This document shows, piece after piece, positions 33,287 through 45,395 of a DNA stretch of 64,000 nt. Every line of letters begins with the position of its first letter. The first letter of the stretch is position 1. The position numbers and the translations under genes are program-made. The stretch is from Xylogone sp. PMI_703. Taxonomy: Eukaryota > Ascomycota > Leotiomycetes. Under the pieces are notes generated by a model that had not been told where the DNA came from, ran no database searches, and worked only from the letters and a program-made list of their open reading frames with translations. Location: positions 4,526,001 to 4,590,000 of the forward strand of contig JAJTUQ010000005.1 of assembly GCA_021399445.1 (NCBI GenBank). Direction: 5' to 3'.

Positions 33287-34424
33287 ATGCGCACTGCAAC
33301 AATTGGGCTGTCGAGCTTCGCGCTCATCCAGGCTGCTTCAGCCTCGCTCTACGGGCAAAGTAACCTCAATCACTCATGTACATTGCGTAAGTCTACAAGT
33401 TAAAAACATGCCAATTGACGCAGTTCTGATCTATTTCTGGGCTTAGAAACTCCATTCCTGTCTTGCTCAGCAGATGCGAACCCCAATACTACTGATTCTT
33501 GCTGTACCGAGACATTTGGAGGACTCGTTCTTAGTACACAGTTTTGGGATACTTATACAGGTCTTGAATCGCAAGGTCAATTACTCCCGCGCAATAGTTG
33601 GACCCTTCATGGCCTGTGGCCTGATTTTTGTAATGGATCTTTCACGCAATACTGCGATCTTAAGTATATATTCGCAACTCTGCATTGGGTTCTCTTAAAA
33701 CTAACAAATACAGCCGTCAATATGATCTTGTCCCAGCTCCAAATACAACAACTGGAAAGCCAGACGGAACTCCCGTCCCTCCATACAAGGGCCCCAACAT
33801 TGGCACATTTCTAGAGCCATTTGGCAAGTTTGACCTGCTCGCGTACATGAACAAGTACGTTGTCAATAGCATGATACTATATTACGTAGTTGTTAATACA
33901 GGTATAGATTCTGGATCGCTCAAGGCACTTCCAATGCAGACTTCTGGGGCCACGAATTCTCCAAGCACGGAACCTGTTACTCTACCTTTGATATCCCATG
34001 TTATGGACCTCAGTATCGTGAGCACGAGGAAGTGGTCGAGTTCTTTGAAACCGCAGTCTCTTACTACCAAATTCTCCCCACCTACGGCTGGCTTTCTGCG
34101 AAGGATATTCGGCCTTCAAACGCCACTAGGTATTCCCTGAGTGACATGCAAGCGGCACTCACTCAAGGATTTGGTGCGCTGCCATACATTGGCTGCAGCG
34201 GGCCCAGATACAATACTACTGAGGCAGGAAAGGGTAGTTTGGATAATGGATTCACTGTCGTGAGCGAAGTCTGGTATTATTACCATGTTTATGGCCGAGT
34301 TCAGCACAGACAGGGTTTACCAGTCGGTGCAGACATAAACGGTGGTTCCGTAAGCTCTTGCGCCAAGGCGGAGGGAGCACTCTTATATCCACTCCGGGCA
34401 GATGGCTCCGATGTTGAAGTTTAG
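33287..34424 (+). CDS. Secreted ribonuclease T2, 4 exons, 324 aa
   Basis: Extracellular or vacuolar endoribonuclease of the T2 family. Model join(33287..33386, 33447..33663, 33714..33854, 33908..34424). Residues 1-20 (MRTATIGLSSFALIQAASAS) are a signal peptide. Catalytic site I is SWTLHGLWPDFCNGSF with the active His. Site II is FWGHEFSKHGTC, with its His, Glu, Lys and His. At the third intron the donor GTACGT, two bases before an alternative GT, is required, because it alone keeps the frame into FWIAQGTSNADFWGHE. Paired Cys and N-glycosylation sequons (NTT, NGS, NAT) fit secretion. The C-terminal part (SCAKAEGALLYPLR) completes the fungal T2 fold. Confidence 0.95.
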
Positions 34425-35248
34425 TCCTATTTATGATGAGCACAATTTAGACGAATAATGACCAACCTATTTCAAAGAAGAATGTACTAGCAGAGGAATC
34501 GACTTGCATCTGCATGAAGGTAGTGATGATTAGAGCAGTCACAAGCCAGAATCTTATGGGTCTCTGACCTTAGAAGTTGGGCTTCCTCTTTCATTAGTGC
34601 GTAACGAGGTTGCACTAAGTAGCGGGTTCTTGTACTAAATCCTCCCGTTTTAGGTCTCCCTCTTTTTTGGAAGGTGCAGACAGGAGTACCCAGCAAGCAT
34701 GATAAACTGCTCGATGGCCACGACTGCCACGACCGCCTTCCTGCCTTCCAGCTGGAAAGTTGGTGATGTCATGGATGATCTCCCTCAGCCTCCACTAGAA
34801 ATGTGCCTGGTCTTCTCCACGTCTTCCATTATTGTTCCATAGTCCATACAAAAGCTGGTCATGTCTCATGGAAGCATTCACCGACGGATGGAATAGCTCT
34901 AGAAGGTTTTGGCGATTCGTTCGCGGGAGCGCCGTTGCCCCTCCAAGGATCAAACCCCGGCAACATAGGCTAGGTAGCTGCAGTTAGGGTTGACTCCAAC
35001 CAACCATACTGCAATAGTCCCAGATCAGGCCTCAAGCCTCGAATCCTATCTTTTGTGTGGTTTAATCTGAAGTGGGTTCCTTTTTTCTTAGTTCTTGCCC
35101 CTTCGAGCCGTTATAAACCACAGTATTCTCTACTCTCAAATCTATCCCTTACGTGTGTTTACATCAGTATACAACTTCTGTTGTATAAGTTTTCTTGTTA
35201 TTCCCATTTACCATTACTATGCCAAAGCCCTTGAGCAGGTAAAGCTCG
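34425..35248. other. Intergenic region, no gene seen
   Basis: About 820 bases between the RNase T2 stop and the next start. No supported gene; the minus-strand frame at 34487-34696 is treated as chance. Confidence 0.5.
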
Positions 35249-37961
35249 ATGGCCAGTTCTAGAGACGTTTCACACGATAGCACCACTTTGCTAGCAGGTA
35301 TTCTTAGCGTGTTACAAAGGATCGACAAACGTCTAGAGGAACAGGAAGATCATCTAAAGTCTTTGAGTGCTAGGTTTGATTTTCTCTCCGATGAGAAATG
35401 TAGAGAAAGTTTACTTGCCCGCCAACATGCTACGACATCAAGGACCAGCAATAAAATATCCGCTGAAAAATATAGACCCCCTTCACCCTCTATTGTTCCG
35501 GCAGAAGATAATAACTCGATAGCACATTATACGCATAGGACAAGCAGTGTGGAAAGTCGAGATCCTCGAGATCCTACACCAGCTCTGAGGTCTGAAAAAA
35601 AGCACTTTCGAGAAGATTATGTGTCTACTCGAAGGAGTGCGATCTACACGCCATCGCAGCTCTCGCAAACCAAAAACCCAACTAGGGAAACGGTTGGAGA
35701 GCAGACTACGTTGTCGATGGGCTGGAACTTTGCCAGAAAAAGTGGTATTTGGGATAATGGCCCTCCATCATATTCGTTGCACCCTCCGCCACAGCATTGG
35801 GTAACAACCCGTAGTTTTGGAAAAGAACTGAAGATCAAATATAACAATGCAGAAGCACAGGAACTCTGGACAAGTTATGTTGGTGACTCATGGACTATTC
35901 CATCTGACGGGAGGGTCGAGATGACTTTCCAACGTCACATCTTGGAACGTCTCGAAAAAGATCAAGCAATTCGTTTACTAGAAGCCTTGAAAGAAGTTAC
36001 TAACAGTTTGGAATATCAGACGCAGGAAAATATAAATAAAAGAGGAAGCTTTAGAGTCACCGATTTCCAGTTTGACCCGGACTATATTGAATCGGTTGCT
36101 GAGTATCGAGCCGAAGTCCTCACCGGTAAATACAGAGAGCATCCAGTATTGCCGAAAAGGCCAACACATCAACCAGAACATATTGCAGCTTGGAAGCGAA
36201 TGATGTAGGTGACGACTTCTATTCTAAGGCTACATATGTCTACTGGATTCTAATGGCCTTTAGTGAAATCAGAGGCTTGAGCAAAAGACTTGTCAACGGC
36301 TCTGCAACATGGAGTGGGATTTTCAGAGATCCATGGTCCGAGGCTTTACCCACTGTCAACCCAATCTGTCCTTTTCTCACTGACCGAGATGGTTACATGA
36401 ATCACAGAAAAGCTGCTGGGTCCAACTTGATCCACAGAGCTCTAGAATGTCATCTCAACTGCTGGCGACAACCACCAACTTGCGACGATGGCCTCTGTTT
36501 CCACATTACGTTCTACGAAATAATTGACACGTCAACTTGGGGCAGCCTAGAGGGCGAGATATGGAGGTCGGGAGCGCTGCATGGCGAGAATGAGAATGGA
36601 TCGTCGGCGACCCACGCCGGTAAGAATCTCAGGATTCGAGAAAGTGCTTGTACGGTAAGGCACTCAATTCCACCTGCTGATTTAGGTATCAATGGCTGTG
36701 CTCTAATTCAGGACAGATAGTTTTGGTTTGCGAGCAGGATGCAGCATTCTGGACATCTGTGTACTTATGCCCCGATACGTTTGACTTATACGAGAAGATA
36801 CCAAGTATTATAAACAATCTGGATGGTCCCGCAATTCTGGCTGATATAGTAGAATTCTCCATTGGCATGGTTATAGATAGGTGGGAATGTGTGAGTGATT
36901 ATTTTGGTTCCCTTATCGGACACCGGGAAACGCTCGCAGACCCAGATGCGCATGATAGCCTTCTCTTCGATGATGATTCGTTTTCTAGGTCTCGGAGGTA
37001 CTTCTGGGCAATCAATTACCTTGCGGAGCTGGACATTAGCATTGGTGAGAATATTGTACAGCTGGAACGTTGTGTTGCGACGTGGCCGCAGTATGCAGAT
37101 TTCCAATTTCACGAGGACAGGCAGACCGAGAAGCGATCGCTCCATGAGCGACTGAATCAACTGAGGGATATGCGATACCGCTTAAGAACACTGAGACAGG
37201 ATGCAATTGCTCTCCGTGACGGGCTCTTCAGTGCAAGTGGAGTTATCGAAAGTCGGGCAGCTACTCGACTGGGGGAGAACATCCGCCTCCTCACGTTCGT
37301 CAGCATATTCTTCTTGCCTTTATCGTTCTGCATGGTTAGTTACATTGAGCCCGATTCTTTGGTGCTTGCTGACGGACAGAAGTCTATATGGAGCATCAGC
37401 AACACGCTTTTTAGCCTCAGAGCCCTTGTTATTGTTTCAGTTATCGTTGGCCTAGTAACGTACATTATTGTGTTTAACCTAAACAGTTTCGTTGGGCTCT
37501 ACAGCCGCATATATGATAGGCGAAAGCAGATTATCATAGAGCAGATGAAGAATGATGACAATCAAGTCTGGAGAGAATATGCCAAGAAATTCGCAGCAGT
37601 TCAGCCAAAACTGGAATATCACAAAGCTTCGGAGTGGATCATTGGAAGCTTCCTCCTGCATAAAGCATGGAAATGGGCTGGCTTCGTACATTGCTGGCCA
37701 AAGCCCAAGGAAGAAGCTGGTGCGGGCCTCCGCAAGAACCAAAGGCAGCAGCAGCGGAAGGAGACCCATATCCCAAATAGCTGGCAGGATTTTCAGGCAC
37801 CCGAGGTAGATGCAGCTATTGCGATGGCTGGGACTCTACCGGGAAAGGACATGTTCGTCATTGAGGAAGCTCTTGTCTCGAAAAGGCGAGGTGGGTTCGC
37901 CAGGTGGAGCAGGATATTCAGAAGAGGAGATGCTCCGCCTGACCCAGCTTCCAGTTTCTAA
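35249..37961 (+). CDS. CorA-like membrane protein with long soluble N-terminus, 4 exons, 848 aa
   Basis: Model join(35249..36204, 36264..36654, 36717..37334, 37380..37961); phases 2, 0, 0 close. It begins with a coiled-coil (LLAGILSVLQRIDKRLEEQE), then a Ser/Arg-rich disordered part. A conserved-looking soluble domain of fungal CorA-like proteins follows (EIRGLSKRLVNGSATW ... CLVCEQDAAFWTSVYLC). The C-terminal third resembles the Mg2+ transporter CorA superfamily: long helices (LHERLNQLRDMRYRLRTLRQDAIALRDGLF, quoted here only as positions about 37140-37240), then TRLGENIRLLTFVSIFFLPLSFCM and a second TM (LRALVIVSVIVGLVTYIIVF). The CorA GMN loop is not seen. Transport is therefore uncertain, as in most of these fungal paralogues. 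The last intron (37335-37379, 45 bases) is in frame and was assigned from GTTAGT, GCTGAC and CAG. Confidence 0.75.
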
Positions 37962-38665
37962 TTTCATATAACCCGCCACCCACGTACTTTTTTGATGAAG
38001 ATAGGATACGAACGGAGCAAAATATGATAGACGACTGGTCAAAAAGGAGGATCTGGCGTAGAGAGAAAAGGAAGGAAAAAAGGGTTGCATCCGCCTGAGC
38101 GACGAATAACAACGGTCAGGCGAAGAAAATCAATAGAAATAATGGCCATCCTGTACATACCTTCATGCTTGATTTGCTGTCAGCAACTGTCACCGCCAAA
38201 GGAAGTTTGTTGACAAGAAAATAGGAGCGCGCATCGAGCCTAGCGATTATTTGAAGCAATACAAGTAGCTGGGAGAAGGGCGCGGTTGCATTAGGGTTAT
38301 GCGAGCGATGCATGCCAGGTCATCAAACGTCAAAATAGCAGCCAAAGAGAGCCGGCCGCGCCACGCCAAGTGAACGGTTGCGAGGGGCCTCGAGAGGAGC
38401 GGAAAGCCTTGGTCTGGCGTGTCTGGGTCCAGTGGGAGGTGGGAGCTAATGCGACCGGTTCTGCGGCCAGCGCATCGAGCCAGACGCCTGTGGCGACGCC
38501 GGTAGATGTGGGGATGGGCTCGGAGTCATCGCTGGGCCTTGCTGCTCCCTGGGGCGCGCGAGCATGCTGTCTGTGTGCAGCGAAGTGTATGTAACTACTG
38601 TGCTATGTACTCCATATGACAGCAGGGTACGGGTCCGGAGAGCGGCGGATAGCACACCTACAGTG

Positions 38666-38685
38666 CTGTACTGTACTGTACTGTA
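38666..38685. repeat. Four CTGTA units, left arm of an inverted repeat
   Basis: Perfect tandem of four CTGTA pentamers. It is the exact reverse complement of the four TACAG units at 38953-38972, 267 bases downstream. Confidence 0.85.
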
Positions 38686-38884
38686 ATCCCATCGTTCCGA
38701 AGGTGAGGCCGACACATGGGAGAGATGATGTCGAGGCTGGATAGCTGCGATCCAGAGCAGCCAGGGCAGCCAGGCAGGGTGGAAGGTGCCACTTTTAGAC
38801 GCTGGAGAAGCTGGAGAAGCTGGAATGAAGATGTATGGCATCTGCTTGGGATTCGTGGAAACCGCGTCTGCTGCGTATCCAGTA

Positions 38885-38926
38885 CATACACCGTACACCG
38901 TACACCATACACCATACACCAGACAC
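38885..38926. repeat. Six heptamer repeats (CATACAC/CGTACAC/CAGACAC)
   Basis: Six consecutive seven-base units: CATACAC, CGTACAC twice, CATACAC twice, CAGACAC. They lie inside the loop between the CTGTA and TACAG arms. Confidence 0.85.
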
Positions 38927-38952
38927 CAGAGTCGAGCACTGGCATTGGGTGG

Positions 38953-38972
38953 TACAGTACAGTACAGTACAG
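38953..38972. repeat. Four TACAG units, right arm of the inverted repeat
   Basis: Perfect tandem of four TACAG pentamers, reverse complement of 38666-38685. Two strands carrying these arms could pair into a 20-bp stem. Confidence 0.85.
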
Positions 38973-39917
38973 TCAGGTCGAGTATCTCGAAGGGAGCAGC
39001 TGAGGTTCCTCCACCACGTTGAGGTCACTGTGGCCTCTCCTGGCCTTTCAGGGCTTCCAGGTCCTCAGGTCTTTCCAGCTCTCCCAGCTCCCAGTACCAT
39101 CCACTGCCACGGTTGGCCTCGGGAGTCGACAGGGCAGACGCTGGGAGCCGCCACTCTTCGCTGCTTGCTGGCAGGTCATGCCAGCAGAGAGATAATCCAC
39201 AGCAGTGGCCGCGTCTGGTCGGTGAGAGACACGAGAGGCTCAGGGCCGCGCGACCACGATTTTTCCGCGTTCCTCTGCTGCTTCTCCGTCTGGCCCAGGT
39301 ACTGCGTAGACGCCGAAGGAGTCGGTCGCTGGGAGGTGGGAGAGCGGCCGGCATTGGCGAGGCATCAATTCAGGCATCCATGCCGCTGTCGTCGTCGAGG
39401 TCTGTGCTGTTGCATTGGGCACGGCCACCCGCTGATTGGCTGCCGAGGACCCTCCGCTATTGCGCGACAGCGTGGTTTATTCGCTGGCAGCGTGGCCAGC
39501 AGAGTGCGCCGTGGGAAGAGGCAAGGTGTGATGGGGAATCTTCTTCGACCACTTCCGCTGCGAGGTGTGACCTTCTGCTTCTCTTGTTGACGTTCGGTCC
39601 TTCTTCTTCTGTTCTTCTCTCTCCATTCTCCTGTGCTTCGCACGGAGGTCTACTTCTTTATCTCGTCGTTCGGCGATAGAAGAGAGAGTGTGTGTATTGT
39701 GATCGCAGCATCGACTTTAACTCTGTTCACTCGCGCTGCCAGCCCCGCAACGAGGCTATCCGCAACCGATCCGCTGGTGACAACAACTCTCTGGATCCGA
39801 ACGATCGTGCGACGAACAGCTCGACCGAGTCCTCTTTTCCATTGCGCATCGTGATATATACCGTGTCACAAAGATAATGCTCTTGGGATCGCCTTGACTT
39901 GGCGACTTAATAGTGAT

Positions 39918-42900
39918 ATGATTCAGATGCAGCGTTCTCTATCTCTCCCGGGGCCTGGCCACGCTTCGCCGCGTATGTTCTCTCAAGTCCTGAAGCCCAG
40001 TGCATGTCTTCGAACTCTTGGGAGACCTCAAGCTTGCTTTGCGTGCTTTCTCTATCGCACATTATGGATAGCCGTGCTGACACACTCAATTCTGTATAGC
40101 CGTTTCACCAACAATCACACATGTTTCTTCCCGAAGCCCAACACCTTCTCCTCCTAACCACCAAATCCTTCCTCCTCCCAAACTAGTACACCACCGCCAC
40201 CGATCACGAAGTCCTACCAGACCACCTACTGCTTACAAAGATAAGCAACTAGAGGTTGATAAACCTCGACAGGCAAGCCGGGAGCGTTCCGGCTCAACTG
40301 AAGAATCAAAAGCAAATACCCCAAAACCCACTGCTGAGCCAAATTTGGCCGAACCTGAGACTTCCTCGCCTCCGTCTTCCAAGGTTCCCAAGCTACCTCT
40401 CCTCCAGGACATCTCTCAATATGTAGATAACCAGATGATTGCCGTGGCTGCTCCGCCAGCTACGTCTACTCTGGACGAGCTTGCCCACTTCGCTAGGCTT
40501 TCGACCTATCAAACGAGGAAGCGAACCTCAACTCGAATTCGCCTTCAGAGATCTTTAGTGTCTACTTCTATCTCTGCTCGTCTGGCACGATGCGGTGAGC
40601 TGGCTCATCGGACTTTGGTCGACAACTTTAGAGCAGACGAAAAGAGCAGCTTTACAAATTTGTATAATGCGATACATGATGTACGAAGTTCCTGCGAGGC
40701 CACGCGCCGATACGCCTTATTGGAGCCAGAATTGGATGCTGGAAAATCCGCTCATGGTAGAGGCGATGATTCTCTAACCACCTTTATTCAAAAGATACCC
40801 CAACGTTCTCGAGAAACTCTGCTCGGTTTTTTGACACAGGTCCGTACTAATCCGGACTTTTTGGCTAGCCGGATCTCTAGCCTCACATCCTCAGAGCTCT
40901 CCGCTCTGACTGTTTTCCACCAAGGACTGGAACCTATAGATTCTGTTTTGCCATTCCACACTCGTGGTAAAGGCCATGCTTCTAATCTCCATCGAACTCC
41001 CGCGAATATACCCTCTCCTGTTGAGCGTTTGCTTTCTTTTCAACGACATGATCCCTTATCTGCTTTGATTCATACTTGTTTCGCGAACTCAGCTGGGCCT
41101 GATTCCGTGGAAGATCTCAGAAGGACCGACGTTTGGGCGACCACTTGTGCAAGATTGATTACCGAGAGCAAGAGTGGAACCGATCCCTTTATTTGTAGTG
41201 TGCTTAATGTGTGGACGGCAATGCGAGATTGGTCCGGGCGAACTAATATGGAATGGTATCTCATGAAAATTCTTGAGGATGGAGCGTTTCTTTTGGAGAA
41301 AGCCGAGGATCAGGCCGGTACTCGAATTCATGTAGAGCCACGCAATGCTAAGGACTCTATTGCCGCTGAGGAGTTTTATGATGCTGCCATAGAGGGACTG
41401 TTCGAGATTGTTGATGACCCTGGCGCCGGTGGTATTCCCGAAGGTCTCATTGAACTCGGGAATGCCATCCTCAAGAAATTGGATCAGAAAAGGCATGGCC
41501 CAACAAGAAGATTCCTTGTGTCCAAATGGCTCTTTTCTGTCTTCCTACTCAACGTTATCATCCACCCTGAGGTAAAGTGTCCCTTAGTTTACATAAAATA
41601 TCAGTAGCTAACTTGCATCAGTCATACGGTATGATGGCGGAGTATCACATCACCGAGTACGGTAGGCAAAAGATTCTTAAAGAAGTAGCAATGAGGGCCC
41701 AGAGACTAGTTGTGGACATGACTTGGTATGAAACCAATAAATATCACATACTTTGACAACTCGGACTAACCAAGCTTAAAAGGAATAAATCGCCATCAAC
41801 TCCATTGGCTATTAAAGGTCATATTGAAAATATTCTCGCGCGTTTCCGACCATCTCGGTCTTCAAGAGGAAGCGCAAAACTACTGCCTGCAAGATCCATC
41901 ACGTCGCTCAGGGAAACTGCTGAGGTACATCCCTACCTTGTTTTGAGCCCTGCCGATTTAGTCACAATGGTCAACGCTTTGTTTCCTGAAAAGCGTCCAT
42001 TTTCTGGCACTTTACCAAGGGATATACACCGAAGTGGTCTACGCTCAGCTGCATCTTCCATTTCAGGGATATCTGCTATTTCTGCCTCCGTTCCAATACC
42101 TGGTGCTAGTGCACGAGGTGGCTTCGACAGTGTCTCCATAATTAGTACAAGTGGAGAGTCTGTGATTAGCGATATTACACAATCCCGAGAACCTCTGCTT
42201 GATGATGTTCCAAATGCAAACCCAAGATTTTCGGCTTCAACATCACCTGTTGGCAACCAGAGCCATAGCCCTAACCCCAACGAGGATGATGGATCTGAGG
42301 AACTTCGAGCGGCTATTTATGATCTAACTCAACTTTTAGGCCCTGATGGGGTTGCTGGTTCTTGCCATCCATGTGCTGAAAACTGGGCCGTCTTGTTCAT
42401 ATCCGCAGATGGCAAAGAATTAACCACTCAAATGCAGCCAGACGTCAATGATGAGACCGAGGAGGATGACTCCACATCTAACAGTGATAGCGACGACGAA
42501 GGCTTCGATTCTCGGCCAGATCTTGACAAAGATTATCACCAACTCAGAAATTCTATCCTCAAGCTAGTTGAGGAATACGATATTCCTCAAACACTAGGCC
42601 CCAAAACGGAATTAAAGACCTTCAGCAACCGCACATCGGCACTAGAAAATTCTCGTAAGAAGAAGCTTGCCAAAATTGCAGCCGCAAAGGTGGAGATACA
42701 ATCAAACAATCCATATCGTACTTTTGAACCCTCCAAGGATGGTCATACCGATCATACCACATCTAAAGGATCCAGTGATGCTGACAATCATAAAGCTGCT
42801 GAGGAACAGCCACCAATGCTAGTCGCAATGTTGGAAGCAGCAGAGAGACAGTGTCAGGCGCAGTCTGACTTTGTCAATGCTCATCTATACTGGAAGACTC

Positions 42901-45395
42901 TGAATCAGTTGCACCAAATCACTTCCCCTTCGTTAAAGAAAGATGGCTTTGCATCTTTGCTGAATATCTTTGCCAGAGGCCCTCGGGACTCAATTAGGCG
43001 GTCTACAAACGCCATCGAACAATATGATGCCTGGCTAGTGTGGCTCAAGCAATCCCAAGAGAGACATGACATAACCATTGAGTCCATGATGAAGCGATTG
43101 AAGGCTCTACGAGATAAAATGTGGTATGTCACTGACGTAAGAAACTCCGCAGCTTATGAGGGCGCTCGCAACGTTGCAGTTGCTCTGAAATCCATGGTGG
43201 TCCAAAACAACAAATATATAGCTCGGGGTGCACCTCGACCTCGAAATACCTCAAAATCCGCCGCAAATAGCTTCCTATTCCGCACCGAAGTTCAGATTAT
43301 GGATATGATGGCCGCCCCCGAAGACCAGGGTGGACCAAACAAACTGTCAGATGATCAATCCGAGAAGACCGATCGGTGGCTATCCCAATTCGGCATTGAG
43401 AACTTCTGCAAGGGTGAGGAACGTATTCACAGGTTCTGCCTTGAGGTCGAGACTTGTATTAACAAGCTTGTCGGCGATAATCTGATGGACGGCCCTGTTC
43501 TTTGGTCTAGTGAGCTCTATTATCGAGACAAACGATTACTAGATAATGGTAAGCAAAAGGGAGATCCGTTTCTCATTGGGGCCCTCAATCTCTCAGGTGA
43601 CGATATGAGCGATGTTGATACTAGTCGTCGGAGCATGAGATCTACTGACTTTAGCCGCCCTGGTTCAAAAGATCTCCGTTCAATATCAGCACGAAACACC
43701 TCGCAGCATAGTTTCGACTCTGGAAGGTACTCAATGTCTCGCATGAGTGCAGCTGGTGACCTGATGGATTCGCAAGACTACTTTGGCATGGCTAGTCCTG
43801 TATTAACCATTGATTCTACTAATACATTCTGGTCACCATTCCAGACAAGATCTCAGTCACCGGTCACCAGTGCCGGTAGCCACCGACCAGATACCGCGTC
43901 TTCCACGAACGAGACAGTAACAGCAAAAGAGGAAAAGGCCAGTGTATCGAAACAACGATTTTTGGCTGACTTGAAGCAAACCTTAACAAGCTTGCTTGTA
44001 AGCGACCTAGGCACTCTTGTGTTCTCACGAGGCAGTGAGACAGACTCCTGGTTCTCCAGTGATCTTGGTAATGACTGCATCGAAAGACGAGAACAGCGTG
44101 AGCTGCGAGAACGCAAACTACGGAAGAAGAGCAAGAAGCATAGCCGGATCCTTGAGAAGAAGAAGAGTTTCAGAGATCTACGAGGAGTCCACAAGTCAGA
44201 TCATCACAGCGATCGAAGTGATGAACATGGCGAAAGGATGGAGAAAGTCAGATCTCGAAACTCCATAGATCGTACAATCTCGGATACTACCCATTCGGCT
44301 GCTGACAGCTCTTCGACCACTAGTGAGACGACTCGTGGTTCTAGAAAGTCCGTATCGATCAGCCAGGAAGTGCAGACACACGAATATGCACACACGCCCG
44401 AGTTTCCCTACAGAAAGGCATTCAAACGCCTTCTCAGGATGTTCTCCGTTCATCCTAATCCATACGTGAAGCTCAATGCTTTGTATGAACTGGAACATCT
44501 TATCATTGCCTACCTCACTCCATCAGCCCCTCGCCGAACTCGATCTCGTCCAGACCTTATGAACACAGCAGCATCACAGTCACCTGAACTTCAGCATATG
44601 AATGCCTTCTCCGCCAGTGATCCTCTAGCAGCACCACGCGCCAAGAACCTTGGGGAGGCAATTGACAATTGCAAAGAGCGCCGTTCACTTATCACCAACC
44701 AACCTGAAACTTCTTCACCCACTCACCGTGGCTCGGAACGTTCCGGGCCAACCCTAGCAAGCACAGATATGATTGTTGATGTACTCCAAGATCTGTTCCG
44801 TGATTCAGAAATTAGGCCAAAAACCCTCTTCCGTGATCTTCAGTTCATTGCTTCATTCATTCCTGCATCTGTCTTGGATAAGACTGAGCGCGGCAAAGCC
44901 TTCTGGGATGCAGGTTTGGCAGCACTGGGTCTGAAGCAAGATGTTGTTCGCACTCTCATTGAAATTGCTGACGAGATTGTGGTCCACTATACCCAGACCC
45001 GCAAAGTAACATCGCACTCGTCAGGCGATAGCACCCAGACTTCAACAGTCAGTGGTGAGCTAATGAAATATAGCATGCAAGATGCAGCAAAGATGTGGAC
45101 AATCACAGCTAAAGAGGGTGATCCCGTTGCCGAGCGTGAACTCGCCATCTTCTACCTTACGCACCCAGAGTTGGTGGAGCGTGTTACTGCGCCACTGAGC
45201 AAGCCGCGTGACACGTTCAAGGCACAAATGATGGAGATGCATCAAGGAAAGGAGGGCAACGAGAGGGACCGTGAGAGAAGCGACCCGGCTACGATGTGTG
45301 TCGCGTATCACTGGATGGAGCTGAGTGCGCAAGGAGGGGATGAACTTGCGAAGAAGTATTTGAGGCAGAGAGAAGAGCTGAATGCCATTCCCTGA
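39918..45395 (+). CDS. Large RasGAP-fold protein (GAPVD1-like GAP region), about 1718 aa
   Basis: Conserved fungal protein; likely regulator of a small GTPase. Model join(39918..39972, 40187..41571, 41622..41725, 41783..45395). The first exon (MIQMQRSLSLPGPGHASP) is an inference from a GTATGT donor, a CTAAC branch point at 40154 and phase; the frame is open from 40081 and clearly coding by about 40200. A helical RasGAP-like domain spans about residues 170-480. Its best part is SKWLFSVFLLNVIIHPESYG followed by ITEYGRQKILKEVAMRA, similar in pattern to animal GAPVD1/Gapex-5 (CPAVVNPEQYG...). No VPS9 domain was recognised. The middle is disordered and Ser-rich with a Lys/Arg/Glu cluster (ERREQRELRERKLRKKSKKH). 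The C-terminus (MWTITAKEGDPVAERELAIF ... ATMCVAYHWMELSAQGGDEL) resembles Sel1-like helical repeats. Confidence 0.75.

Larger units (their letters stand above)
37962..39917. other. Long GC-richer intergenic region with tandem and inverted repeats
   Basis: About 2 kb without a supported gene, although many overlapping frames occur on both strands (a sign of GC-rich non-coding DNA). The segment from about 38330 to 39620 looks GC-richer than its surroundings. It holds pentamer, heptamer and nonamer tandem repeats (listed separately) and probably the promoter and leader of the RasGAP-like gene. Confidence 0.5.

Noticed and set aside
38835..39590. 251-codon plus-strand frame and overlapping frames on both strands (39113-39679, 38446-38919)
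   Set aside because: They overlap each other in several frames in GC-richer repeat DNA, read repeat-derived residues (TPYTIHHTP) and show no homology.
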